Source: Takashimella koratensis (Eukaryota; Basidiomycota; Tremellomycetes; Trichosporonales; Tetragoniomycetaceae). From it: DNA of 64,000 nt. The stretch is from the NCBI GenBank assembly GCA_003116875.1, contig BCKT01000013.1:310001-374000 (forward strand), given 5' to 3'. The notes beneath the pieces were generated by a model that had not been told where the DNA came from, did not search any database, and saw only the letters and a list, made by a program, of their open reading frames with translations. A program made the position numbers and the translations under genes. Below are positions 47,599 to 60,319 of this stretch, in pieces (the first letter of the stretch is position 1; each line of letters opens with the position of its first letter).

Positions 47599-48072
47599 CT
47601 AGACTTCTGCCAACTCTACTCCATCTTCATCCTCCTCTTCCTCTTCCTCTTCCGCCCCCTTCCCACCTGACCCAGTACCCACCGCCTGACCCACCCCCAC
47701 CTGTGCCTCCGCAATCTTACTCGCTGCCATCATCCTGGCCACTTTCCCTTGTCCGTGCCCTACTGCTCCTGAATCTTCCTTATACTTTTCCCTATCCCCA
47801 ACCGCATCTTTCCAGGCAGTCAAGACCTCATTCAAACCCTTTTGGGCATCCCGGAGCGCCGATGAGGCCGAGGCGTAGTAGGTGTTGGTGTTTGATGGCT
47901 GCTGGGTTGAGGGCGAAGAGACTGAGGTGGAAGCGGTAGGAGGTGAGGGGAAGGGGATAGTGCGTGACCCGGAAGATGGAACGGGTCGGGAGTGGTGTAG
48001 AGCGGTAGAAGGGTCGACGCCCTCTGGGGGGACGATCGAGTAGGTGAACGAGACGGCTCTGGAGGTGGCCAT
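47599..48072 (-). CDS. Small acidic protein resembling KEOPS subunit Gon7
   Basis: An intronless frame of 157 codons, MATSRAVSFTYSIVPPEGVD to EDGVELAEV. It has three parts seen in fungal Gon7: an N-terminal Y.(V/A)P.GVE-like element (SIVPPEGVDPS), a central helix (SALRDAQKGLNEVLTAWKDA) of the LR..Q..(I/L)NE.LT type, and a very acidic C-terminus (a run of Glu followed by DEDG). An Ala/Gly-rich stretch separates helix and tail. Gon7 is the fifth subunit of the KEOPS complex that makes t6A in tRNA (family knowledge). The resemblance is by pattern only and Gon7 is poorly conserved, so a lineage-specific protein remains possible. SUA5, the enzyme acting before KEOPS, lies 12 kb away, which may be coincidence. 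Confidence 0.55.
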   Translation of the reverse strand: MATSRAVSFTYSIVPPEGVDPSTALHHSRPVPSSGSRTIPFPSPPTASTSVSSPSTQQPSNTNTYYASASSALRDAQKGLNEVLTAWKDAVGDREKYKEDSGAVGHGQGKVARMMAASKIAEAQVGVGQAVGTGSGGKGAEEEEEEEDEDGVELAEV

Positions 48073-48668
48073 GGTGTTGAGGGTGAGGTGAGGTAGACTG
48101 AGGAATTATGCCAGAGACGAGCAGTTTCATAACGGCTAGCAAGGGGACGCTCGCCAGTAGTGACCCAACCTTGAAATACTACTGTCCGTCCCCTCTCGGC
48201 AGCGGTGCTCTAAGCTCAACTTTTCATCTTGACCCTACTCCCTCTGTCCTCTTCACCTCTTCACCTCTGTCACCGTCCAGACCAGGCGCGCACGACCAAT
48301 ATCTGTATCCTCGCAGCGCGAGAAAAGGCGGACAGCGCATCGACGACACATCCCGGTCAGTCCTGCTCCTCACTTCATGTCTCCCCTTTCTCCGGGTCTC
48401 CCCGCTTGCCTCCCCTGCCCCACCTCACCCACCCTCTCCCGATATGATGAACCACTTGAAATTCAAAAGATATGTTAGACTTCTCTAGGAGGCGTAAGAC
48501 CCCTCCGAAGAAGACACCTAGTGACTACTGATCCCCAATCTCTCTTTTCCTTGGCCCTCTACAACCATGCCTGGCTATACTGTCCCGCCTTGTGCTCGAG
48601 TGCAGCGCTGACATCGTGGAGCAGAAAGGAGTGATCAGGGAAATACCCAATCACATAGCCCACCCACC
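48073..48668. promoter_or_regulatory. Divergent promoter Gon7-like gene / MetAP2
   Basis: 596 bases between divergent starts. The plus strand is C/T-rich. An open frame at 48108-48488 is low-complexity and has no resemblance to a protein. No clear motif was found. Confidence 0.4.
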
Positions 48669-50575
<1,907 letters not shown>

Positions 50576-50874
50576 GTGTGGAAGATGATAAGAAAGAGAA
50601 AGGTGAAGAGGAGAAGCTCGATTTGTATCATATTGTAGCATGTACATGCACGTTTGAGGCTGGGCCAGGACACTCCCTTGAGTAGGGTAGTAGAGTGGAG
50701 AAAATCGTGTCAACGAGGAGAGAAGAAAGAGAAGACGTTAAAAGAAAGTAAAAAGAGAAAAGTACAGATACGTCCTGCAACCCGATCCGCCTTCGTCACT
50801 CTCACCAAACCATACTCTGCATCATCTCCAACCCCCACCCTACCTCCGACCTCGAGCCCGACCTGAACCGCAGG

Positions 50875-52193
50875 CTAGAATCCAAACAAGTATCCGAGGA
50901 GAATCAAAACGCAAATCCCAATAACGACGGCAATAATGATTGAATCCCTACGGCGACGAGTATTGATCATTGAGATGAGAGAATTGATACCTGGGATTTG
51001 AGAGACGACACCTCCCATTCTCGAATTGATTGAAGCGATCATGGTGTGTTGTTGTGCAAAGTCTTCACGGGTTGCGTACGCTTGGCTGGGGAGGTGTCAG
51101 CAAGGTTCATTGGGCCGGGCAACCTTGGAGATGCGACTAAGGGATCAAGTGGCCCAGTAAACGGTACGGGAGGTGGGCGGTGGGAGTGAGTGGGGACAAG
51201 GTGAATGAATGGATCGACTAGACTTACTTGAGCGTGTCATCCATCATCCGATGACTCGAGTCTATCCGCGATCGATCGGCAAGTAACGCGTCGGTCTGAG
51301 ACGAAGTGGCCGTCTTGTAATCGCTGTTCGATCCAATTATGACACGGTCAGCCTTCGTTCTGAACGGTATACAACAAGGCAAGGGTTACAGATGGTTTGT
51401 GGGAGACGAGATGAAGAATACTTGCCTGATGTCTTTGCGCACCGAACCGAGGAGATTCGACCTCTGTACATCGTTCTTTACAGTTCCCTATACGACGCAA
51501 TCCAAGTATCAGCGAATCCGATCAGATCGCGAACCAAGTTTGATTAGAGTGGGAGTACGAGACGACCTCTTGTGTTCAACACCAATAAGTGGAACTAGTC
51601 GAGGATATCACAAAGCTTTGGGAGTGACAGGAGACATTTTCGTCGTGAGAGCCCTACTTACGCGGACACGGTTGAAATCGCGCCTGTAGTCGTCGAGGTT
51701 CTCGCGATGCCTCTGGGCGGCGTGTTGCATTGACGCCGAGGGCGGTTGAGATGGGGAGTTGATGAGTAGTGCCATATCCTCAATAGCTTGTTCGAGCTGA
51801 CTCAGGCGTCAGCCTTTCTCCATCTTTTTCCATGGATCACCACATCGCGATATCCCTATAATGCTCGACCTCTTTCTCTTGTCGTTGCACATCCCCTCAA
51901 CTGCCCTCCCCAATCCCTCCCCTTTCGCCGTCTTCCCCACCTCCTTCTTGGCTTCAAAGTCCACCACAGCTCAGACTCACCTTGCCCAGCAACTCATCAA
52001 TCTCCTCTTCGACAAGCTTGTACCCTCCCAGTCCCTCCTCTTCCGCCCCAAAGGCACTACTGCTTCCCCCTCCTCCTCCGCCGCGGGCGATATCCGCCGC
52101 GAGGCGCGAGTACGTCGCGAGTTTGCCGTCGAGTGCAGACTCGAGAGCCCGGGCGTGCCGCCGCGCGTTGTCCCAGGATGTGGTGGAGCTCAT
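50875..52193 (-). CDS. GOS1: Golgi SNARE Gos1/GOSR1, with a GC-AG intron
   Basis: About six exons. The N-terminus MSSTTSWDNARRHARALESA with ALDGKLATYSRLAAD is typical of Gos1/GS28, followed by a Gly/Ser stretch and YKLVEEEIDELLGK. The middle gives QRHRENLDDYRRDFNRVR, then RSNLLGSVRKDIS, DYKTATSSQTDALLADRSRI and DSSHRMMDD. The SNARE motif and anchor follow: TREDFAQQHTMIASINSRMG, SQIPGINSLISMINTRRRRD, and the membrane helix SIIIAVVIGICVLILLGYLFGF to the stop at 50875-50877. The intron 51324-51425 has a GC donor (AG|GCAAGT) and a CAG acceptor. Gos1 acts in intra-Golgi and ER-Golgi fusion (family knowledge). The frame is open further upstream, but the ATG at 52193 matches the family start. Confidence 0.88.
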
Positions 52194-52633
52194 GGTGAAT
52201 ATGTTTCTTAGACTCGGCGGGAGGGGACCTGAGAGAGAGAGAGGGATGTTGAGGTATCTATCGACTGGGGGCGGTGATGACACGCAGCGACGTGTGGTGA
52301 GCCCGGGTTATGTGGAGGGTCGGATAAATAAATAGCCACCACGGGTCACTGTCGCGTGTCATGCTGCCAAGTCACCGACCGTCTTTCGTCTTTCGTCTTT
52401 GTCCTCGTCCTCAGCACCAACACCGGCAACCATCTATCCATAAGTAATCACACCCACAGCAGCGTAGGGCACCTACAACTGCCCCTTATACGCGCATCCG
52501 ACTTTCTCAACCACCGGGCCTGTCCCACTTCCTCGCTCGCTCTTCACCCTTGACGCGACGTCCACATCCGCCTTCGGCTCTTCCTCCTCCTCCTCTTACC
52601 CTTCGTCCCACCCTTCCCCCTCCTCCCTCACCC
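52194..52633. promoter_or_regulatory. Divergent promoter GOS1 / p24 gene
   Basis: 440 bases between two genes of the secretory pathway. It contains pyrimidine-rich sequence with repeated CTTTCGTCTTT (52382-52400) before the p24 leader. A TAAATAAATAG stretch lies near 52325. No TATA box was recognised. Confidence 0.45.
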
Positions 52634-53850
52634 ATGCCAGCGGTCCCAAATCTCTTCGTCGGCATCTTAGCCGCCCTCTTAGCGCTGTCGCAAGTGAACG
52701 CGACGGCGCTCACAGCGCTCTTGGCAGCTGGCGAGCGGTCATGTTACTACGCCGACGTCGATGGCGCTGGCGAGAAAGTCGGTAAGTACGAGGTTCATCT
52801 CTCAACACTCTATATTCACATTTCAATTTTGTCTCCCCTACTCTATCTGATACAAGTTGAAAAACAAGAGGATCACAGCTAATACTCTTTTCTCATTTCA
52901 ATCACCCCGTTCAACAGGATTCTACTTCGCTGTGCAATCAGGAGGCAACTTTGAGGTGGACTACGTCGTGATGGACCCCAATGACAAAGTTCTTCTCGAG
53001 GGAGAGAAAGAACGTCAAGGGGACTTTATCTTCACCGCCAACATTGTCAGTTCAGTTCGCTTCAACGGATGTTTGAAGTGCGCAACTAACCTATCTGTTG
53101 TTCGTAGGTTGGCGAGTATACGTTCTGTTTTGAGAATGACGCATCGACGACTGATAAACTCCTCGACTTTGAGTAAGTCTGAGTCTTCAAGTCGCCATTG
53201 ATGAACGTGCACTGACGCGACGGATCAGTATCATGGTCGAGTCGGAGCCGCGACGGACGTTGTCGGGCCAACAACAACCTCTCAAGGAACATACCTCGTC
53301 GCTTGAAGAGAGCACGTACAAGATCAACGGTTTGTTGAGCAGTATCGCCCGGACGCAGAAATAGTATGTCGACTAGCTTCGTCCACCTTACCCCATGTTT
53401 CCTCTCCCGATCCCACAAGGTCACATCCCCCTCGTCGAGGTTCCCAGCTGCATATGCAGACACAAATGATTCTAACTCAACCCACCAGCTTTCACACCCG
53501 ACACCATCGCAACTACTCGACAGTTTTATCGACGCAATCGAGGATCTTCTGGTTCACCATCCTTGAATGCGTCGCTATCATCGGCATGTCCCTGTGAGTA
53601 AATTCTCGCGTCAGGTCTTGAGATCTCTGCTCGTGGCTATTTTGACCTCAATCCCTCAACCTGGAAGGGGCATGGGCATGAACTGATGGACATTAGTCTA
53701 CAAATCTGGATCTTGAAGACTTTCTTCTCTCGCGGAGGACGGTAAGTCCCTCCTCCTCCTTGATTCTCCTTTTTTCTCACACCCGACCCACTTCCTGCCT
53801 CTTTTGGTACCTGGTGTCTGACGTGTCATTACAGGAGGTTCAAGGTCTAA
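52634..53850 (+). CDS. p24 family cargo receptor (emp24/gp25L/TMED)
   Basis: About seven exons. The signal peptide (MPAVPNLFVGILAALLALSQ, then VNATALTALLAAGE) leads into the GOLD domain: RSCYYADVDGAGEKVGFYFA, NFEVDYVVMDPNDKVLLEGE, then VGEYTFCFENDASTTDKLLD with the two conserved Cys. The coiled coil (SLEESTYKINGLLSSIARTQ) is followed by YFHTRHHRNYSTVLSTQSRI, a membrane helix (FTILECVAIIGMSLLQIWIL) and a short cytosolic tail KTFFSRGGRRFKV, with the paired Phe used for COPII export. p24 proteins cycle between ER and Golgi, sorting GPI-anchored and other cargo (family knowledge). The GOLD domain looks most like the gamma branch, but the branch is uncertain, so no symbol is given. Confidence 0.87.
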
Positions 53851-54067
53851 ACCCTTCGTTGCGCGGCTCAAAGCAACGATCCTAACGTACACGACGAAGC
53901 AAAAGTCCATATTCTATTGCAGGTGTAGAGGGGAGCGGGAAGAAGAAAGGGACTGTTTCCATTATCACGACGCAAAATGCATTACCATGACGCAGGGACC
54001 ATTGAGACCACTGGTATATCCACATCTAACCTATCGATTCTACCTCCCTCCCCCTCTGACCTCCATC

Positions 54068-56216
54068 TCATCGCTGTCTCCTCTCTGCTTCGGCTCGCTG
54101 CGTCTCATGGATCGTGATCGCCTCATCCACCCAAGGCAGGTGGAACAAATCACTCCTTCTCAGATCTTCTTCACGGATACTCCCGCCGTTCAGCGAGTTG
54201 GGACCGATCTGGTACCCTAGCATCTGGTCGAGATCGCGAGCTTGCGCCGCGAGCCAGTTATGAATAAATGCCTGCGGATTGGCGCTGAAACCCAAGTGTC
54301 AGCCTCAGGCGCCGGTTTTTGTGTGGTAAGAAGGTGGATTATATAAAAACTTACGCAAATGATTCCAAGAAATCTCTCTTCTGTTTTAAATCCCTTGCAA
54401 AGTACGCCAATTCTCCAACTTTATCCTCCAGCTTGACAATCTCTTTCCCTTCTTGTCCCTCAAAGTTGGCGACGATCTGAGCCATCTTGGTCTTCACTGG
54501 ATCCTCCACTTCGACGGGGATATCGTAAACTTTGGGGTTGAGTGTAGATTCTTGGTCGACTCGGATTTCGTACGGGATGATCACAGGATCGGGGTGGGCG
54601 AGGAAACGGCCCACGAGTTCAGGGATCTGGTGGAATGCAATTCCGTCTGAACCCGCTGGCATGATCTGTAGCCGCCCAACACACAACGTTAGCAAGGTAT
54701 CATCGATTCTCCATGAGCCCTTGCGCACCTTTCCGAGACCACCGATGGGACGAAGAACCGTGGCGTCCTCTTTATCCTGCGCGCCCGCGACCTTGACCAA
54801 CTGCCATACGGCCGCCATAACCTCTGCGCGTGTCCCTTCATTGAGCGCGATCATATCGTTCAAGGGGGGCAAGACTTTGAACCGCTCAACATCATGCGCA
54901 ATGTGGATGATGATTCGACATTTGACATTGGTATCCCCCCGGCGAAGGACTTCGAACCCGTCCAGTGGAAGCTGCGTAGGCTGGTTGTACCACTAGGTAC
55001 AAGTTAGTTCTGTACTTGTATCGCTGTAGGCTTTGTGGAAGAGCTCACCTCGACAATGTTCCCCTCGGGGTAAGTAGGGGCTTCACGGTCATCAAATTCG
55101 ATCATGACGGATCTGATAAACGACGAGAACTTTCGACGCGTCTTATCGTGTCTCACATGCCCCGACTGAAAGATATCAAATCAAGTCAGCTTTTATCCTT
55201 CTCTACCCATCGACATCTGCATTCGCCGTCCCGTTTTGATCCTCTGCACTCACGTCAAGGAGGCGCCCTTCTATCCGCAATACCCAGCCTGCGACCCCCT
55301 TTCCAGTCTCCACGTTCACCCCCTTAGGCACATTCGCACCTTCCGTTGCTGCCCCTTCCGCAGCTACCGGTGCCGCCGTCGCGTCCGGCTTTGTTTCTCC
55401 TTCGACCTTGATCCCCTCTGCGCCTTCCTTTGCAGCCGCATCCCCACCAGCCCCGTCGATTTCAGCCATCACCACGTCTCCTCCATCCGTCGCGCTGCCT
55501 TCGGCACCTTCCGCGACAGTCTTCGACGGGCCCGCTTCAGCCGACCCAGAGGCATCGCCATTGCCGTTGCCGTCGCCGTCGGCCTTCTCGGCCACTTGCC
55601 ATGCCTGGTCGTGGGCGGTGTTCGAGATATACACGCGAACATGGCGTTTGATCTGTTGCTGATTAGCCTACCATCGCACACGGTACGATGGATGCAGGGT
55701 TGAGACGATTCGTGATTGGGAGGAGAGAGAGAGGGCTCACTTTCTGAACACGACCAAGAGCATCGTTAATATCTGCCTTCTTACGCAAAAGCGTCCAGTC
55801 AAGCCGTTGTTCAATCTCCATCAACTCGGTGAATGCAGGAGAATCGGGTACGAGTGATTGCAAGACGTGTGGGGGAGGTAGAGGTGGCCTCGATGATTTC
55901 CTACACGTTGTCTTGTTAGCTCTTGATCCCTTCTTTTCTTTTCCCCTTTCCATCCCGCAAAATCCCCTCCAGTACGCGTTCTGCATACGGAATGTGTTCA
56001 CGCCAAGAGGTCCGCTATGCCCACTCGTGTAGAAAAGCGCGAAAGATGAGGAATGGAGAAGGGGATGTGATAGATAGATAGGTTCAACACGTACAGACGA
56101 CGAGCCATGTCCGGGTCAACTTCGGCTTTCCGTTTCTGATCCGCGACCCCATTTTGAACGAACGCAGCGCCTGTAGTCCCCGCGGCTGATCCAGAGGCAG
56201 CTCCTGGGCCAGACAT
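54068..56216 (-). CDS. SWI/SNF-RSC complex subunit (Swp73/Rsc6/SMARCD type)
   Basis: Minus-strand multi-exon gene. The start is MSGPGAASGSAAGTTGAAFV, with a disordered N-terminus. The family core follows: ELMEIEQRLDWTLLRKKADI, KRHVRVYISNTAHDQAWQ, then a long Ala/Glu/Gly-rich insert that splits the domain, WVLRIEGRLLD, SSFIRSVMIEFDDREAPTYP, WYNQPTQLPLDGFEVLRRGD and KCRIIIHI. The SWIB-like region reads GTRAEVMAAVWQLVKVAGAQ, then PELVGRFLAHPDPVIIPYEI. The conserved C-terminus is VYDIPVEVEDPVKTKMAQIV, ARDLKQKRDFLESFA, NPQAFIHNWLAAQARDLDQM. These proteins are scaffolding subunits of ATP-dependent chromatin remodellers (family knowledge). Whether this one serves SWI/SNF, RSC or both cannot be told from sequence. 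Confidence 0.87.
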
Positions 56217-56454
56217 GATGAGATCGGGTGATGAGGGCTAAGGTGAGAAGAAGGCGGTGGTGGATGGAGGGATGAATGGATGCGAGATTGGGTGGATGGA
56301 TGGATTGGTGTTTACAGGGTCAAAGGTGAGAATCCTGTCTTCAGAGGGCTTGCAACGACCCGGACCATTTAATGCGAACTGCAAGTCCCAATATTGAAAT
56401 TTTGAACTGCGAGGTGCTTGTTTACAACTCTTTACTATAGTCAAGCACGACACG

Positions 56455-58158
56455 ATGCCCAAACCCAGCCCATTCGCCAAGGGCAAAGGACAGAGCAGCT
56501 CTTTCTCGTCGAGAATCGAACCCCACGCTCGCTCGGGACCGGCGAATACGAAACGCTCAGCTCCTGGGGGCTCGCGGTTTGCGGATCCCGAAGACGGGCT
56601 GTTGGAGACTGATTCGGAAGAGGATGAATTTGAGAGTTACGGTCAAGGGAGCGGGAACGGTAGGCGAAGTAGGGTGGACGAGGAGAGTGACGAAGAAGAT
56701 GAGGATGAGGATGAGGAAGAGGAAGAGGGAGGGGAAGAAGGACAAGGGTTTGAAGAGGACGAAGAAGAGGGTGAAGGAGTAGGCAGGTGGCAACCTGATA
56801 ATTGGGGAATGGAGGATGATGATGACGATGACGAGGAGGATGAGGACGATGATGAAGAAGAGGATGATGAAGATGACGAAGCCGCGGATCTGGTACGTGT
56901 CGACTCTACTAGCGATCTTGTGTACTGTTCATGCTAATCTCTTCCTCAGCGATCATTGCAACAAGGTAAACCTCGCGACAACTCTCATCCGTCCTCACAT
57001 GAGATCTCATACCAGCTTACTGACCTCTTCCCACACTAGGTCTCAAATCCCTTCCTCTCTCTGCGCTCGCCAAAGCCCAGCGTGTTCTCGCATCCCAGGG
57101 CGCTGGATCAAGCAACAACGACGCCGAGATCAAAGAGCGAAGGCTCGCAGACATGCAAAGTCGGCTAGCGGAGATGCAGCGCGCCAAGGGGAAAGGCCAA
57201 GTAGAGTACGACGATGACGATGACGAAGAGGAAGAGAGGGCGCCGAGACGGTCGAGGGATGGAGAAGAGAAGGAGAAGGAACGGGTGAAGAGGGACAACA
57301 AACATGCGTAGGTTGAGCCATCGGGATAAATGTTTCGGATAGGGCTGATGAATGACAGACCAACGATGATGAGTACGAAGAGACAGGTGTCTCGAATGCG
57401 CCAAGTGGTCGATGTGAAGAAGCCTGTAAGTTACTCATTTGCCTGTGCTCTGCGCTGTGGAATGTCGTAAGGTGAACATGGCGAGGAAGAGTCATCTACT
57501 AACTCTTCATGATTATAACAGGAACGACGCGATCCCCGATTCTCATCTTTGGCCGCTGGCCAAATTGATGCCGACCTTCACTCCAAATCATATTCCTTCC
57601 TTCCCTCAATGCTCGAGACTGAACTCTCCTCTTTGCGCTCATCCCTATCCGTCGCCCAAAAGGCAGAACGAACCTGCCGACTCACTGAGAAGCCGCGGTA
57701 CACTGCTGAGCGGGAGAGGATCGAGTTGGAGTTGAGTAGGGTAAGGACGAGGTTGGAGAGGAGTAGGAGGGAAGAGAGAGAGAGAGAGGTCTTGGCAAAG
57801 GCGAAGAAAGAGGAGAAGGAGAAGAGGGATCAAGGGAAAGGAGAGTGGTTCATGAAGAAATGTGAGTGGTGGCTCTGGGTCTGTTCAATGTTGCGGCAAT
57901 GAGGATAGCCAGAAAATGATAGCTGACAATGGTTGCGATTGTCATTTGATGCGGGTCTCTACTATAGCCGAGAAACGAGACCTTTTGCTCAAGGCTCGCT
58001 TCGACGCACTGGAAGCTACAGGAGGGAAGAAGGCGGTCAAGAAGGCCATGGACAAGAAGCGGAAGAAGATTGCAGGCAAAGAGAAGAAGAGTCGCCCGTT
58101 TGCACCGGGTGGAGGTGGTGGTAGTGGTGGTGAGGGCTTCAAACGGAGACGAGTATGA
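56455..58158 (+). CDS. RRP36: rRNA biogenesis protein RRP36, with a 16-nt exon
   Basis: About six exons. The N-terminus is Lys/Ser-rich and then extremely acidic (over 100 residues dominated by Asp/Glu). A 16-base exon at 56950-56965 encodes RSLQQ(G), joining to LKSLPLSALAKAQRVLASQG. The RRP36 domain follows: ERRDPRFSSLAAGQIDADLH, SYSFLPSMLETELSSLRSSL, a long charged helix (RIELELSRVRTRLERSRREE) and EWFMKKSEKRDLLLKARFDA, KAVKKAMDKKRKKIAGKEKK, ending in GGEGFKRRRV. The RRDPRF motif and the Lys-rich C-terminus are hallmarks. RRP36 is a nucleolar 90S pre-ribosome factor for early 18S rRNA cleavages (family knowledge). It is divergent from the Swp73-like gene over 238 bases. Confidence 0.87.
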
Positions 58159-58564
58159 GTGGTGTACCGCTTGTCGGTTTTGGTCTTGTAACAAGCATGT
58201 ACACTCAATCCATTTAGTCTCATCCGAAATGTTTGGTATCACTGTTGGGTGTTCGCAACACATCCTGGCAAAGGCAAAGGTCTGCATCGCTGCGTCCTCG
58301 GCCACATATCCTACAAAGGCCCATCAACTCGCCCCAAGCCTCCCCGGTTCGCGCCCGACTAATCCGGAGACGTACGAAAAATCCAAAAAGACCTGTCCGA
58401 TCGTGGGTGCGTAAAAGAGGTATAGGTGATGAAGATGAGAGAGAGAAGGAGGGTCAAGGTGAAGGGGATCGAAAGGACACGAATCCTTTTTTGGTTTTAA
58501 AGGAATTTTTCGCCAGAATCTAGAAAAAAGCACAGTTACGAGTCCAAGGTCGAGCAACCGAGAC
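58159..58564. other. Convergent intergenic region RRP36 / RPL24
   Basis: 406 bases between convergent stop codons, holding both 3' untranslated regions. No other feature was recognised. Confidence 0.45.
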
Positions 58565-59848
58565 TTAGCGACCGCCCTTGCCGGCGCCGCCCTTCATGCT
58601 CTGCTTGGAGACCTTGGGGGCAGCGGAGCCGGCGGGGCGCGCGGCCTTGGTAGCCTCCTTCTCCTTCTTCTGAGTCTTGGCCTTGGTGATGGCGGCCTGA
58701 CGAGCGGCGGCGCGGACCTCGGGCTTGGCGGTACGCTTGGCGAGGATGGAAGCAAGGTCGGCGCCGACAATGCCGCGCTGAAGGGGTTGTCAGCATGAGT
58801 AAGGCGTAGAGAGGGTGGTGGTCAAGTGATGATGCCATTCGAGGTAGGTTGGGGTGGGCGCGGAAAGGACCAAGACGCTTACCTGAACCTTGACGTTCTT
58901 CCTGCTCCTCTTCTTGGCGACCTCCTCAGTGATACCCTTCTTGTGCATCCTGCAAGTGGAAGGAACCATGTCAGCAACTGGTCCCATGATGAATGTTGAT
59001 TCGAGTAAACTAACCTCCTGTAGACCTGGGTCCAGGCGATCTTTCGGGGGTTCTTGCGCTGGAGGAAGAGGGACTCGGCCTTGGGGTGGACGAATCGGAA
59101 AGTCTACGAGGAGGTCAGTGATGTCCTCAACAGCTACATTATGACCACGCTTCTGCACTTCCATCTCCCAATAACCTCGTCATTGCGCTATCCGCCTTCA
59201 ACTCCTTGTGCAGAGTTGAAATCCCCTCAAACCTCCCCGAACTGACTCTCGACACCGTTCCTCCTCGCCGCACACGTTCGCCTTATCACCAACACTCCCG
59301 TCTCCTGGTGGATAACACACCTCTCACGCAGACCTCCGCCTACTGCAGACCCTTCAGATTGCACGACAATCCACCCAGTCCAACTCCGTTCAATGACTCT
59401 CCCTCTCCCCTCCTCCACATCCAATCCTCATCCAGTCGGCTTCTCGCACTCACCTTCGAGTCTCCGCGAACGTAGGTCTTACCCCGCGACGGGTAGACCT
59501 TCTGGCCAGTGAAGTCGCAACGGTCAACACGCCTGTAGTATACAGTGTCAGCATTGCTGTAAACCCAGAAGTAGTCGATAGCCTTGACGAATGGTCGATC
59601 CCAACGCCGCGCGATGAAGACCCTCTTCCACGATGCCCTCCTGTCCTCCTCGTGCACAACACCGTTCTCAGACCAATCTCTCGTGTCCACCTCAAAACTT
59701 TCTCCTTTGCACCACTTGAACATCTCTCCTTCTTCACTCCCCATTCTCTCTCTCTCTCTTTCCCTTCTCTCCCTCTTTCTCTCTCGGGTCGTTGTATCGC
59801 GCGGCGTCGGTGCTACCTATGGTGACTATGATCAGAGCACACTCACAT
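58565..59848 (-). CDS. RPL24: 60S ribosomal protein L24 (eL24), start codon split by an intron
   Basis: About five exons. The protein starts [20 protein letters not shown], then [46 protein letters not shown] and [20 protein letters not shown], ending in an Ala/Lys/Gly-rich tail KGGAGKGGR at 58565. It has the zinc-finger-like C-terminus-free L24e fold, but only one of the family's variable Cys residues is present. The ATG must be assembled from AT at 59848-59847 and G at 59532, because ACAAT|GTGAGT is a perfect donor and TATACTACAG|GCGTGTTGACC a perfect acceptor. The resulting 314-base first intron (59533-59846) is long for this genome. A second long intron (about 346 bases) follows exon 2. 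Long 5' introns are common in ribosomal protein genes. No snoRNA C/D boxes were seen in either. Confidence 0.9.
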
Positions 59849-60319
59849 TGTTGTCTGTGGTTGTGGGTTGTCGGTTGTGGGAAGAGGAAGAGAATCGACG
59901 ACGGCGAAAGAAAAGAAAGATTGGGTCCTGGGCCGTGGGCGGTGGGTGCATTAAAGGGGGGGACGAGATAGGCCACTGGTGAGGCGTATTTTACACTACC
60001 TCCAGGGCGGGAGCGTACTCGTAGAGAGGGTCAGGTCTGGTTGAGTGTCGGCGATAAGAGTGTGGCACTTGGACATTCCGCTCTTAACGCCGATAGTTAC
60101 GATCTCCCTCCTCGTCATGTTTTCAGATTTTCCAGCCGACGACTTGTCCTCTGACGTCGTTGTTGTTGTCACACCACACTACACCTGTCACGCTCGACTC
60201 CGTTCACATCGTGCGCGAGGTTCATGCATCGGACCCCTTGGCGACACCTGCACTCGCATCCTACGCGTACCCGCTCTCGACACCAGCTTTCCCTCGTTTC
60301 CCCCTCCATCCTCGCCACC
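59849..60319. promoter_or_regulatory. Divergent promoter RPL24 / SUA5
   Basis: 471 bases between RPL24 and the downstream SUA5 ATG. It includes a second in-frame SUA5 ATG at 60224. No TATA box was recognised. The ribosomal-protein promoter must lie here. Confidence 0.45.

Noticed and set aside
52194..52283. Extended N-terminus of GOS1
   Set aside because: The family begins at the MSSTTSWDNARRHA-type start; the extra residues are Pro/Ser-rich leader sequence.
59109..59846. snoRNA inside the long RPL24 introns
   Set aside because: No C box (RTGATGA) with a matching D box was seen on the minus strand; an H/ACA RNA could not be judged by eye.
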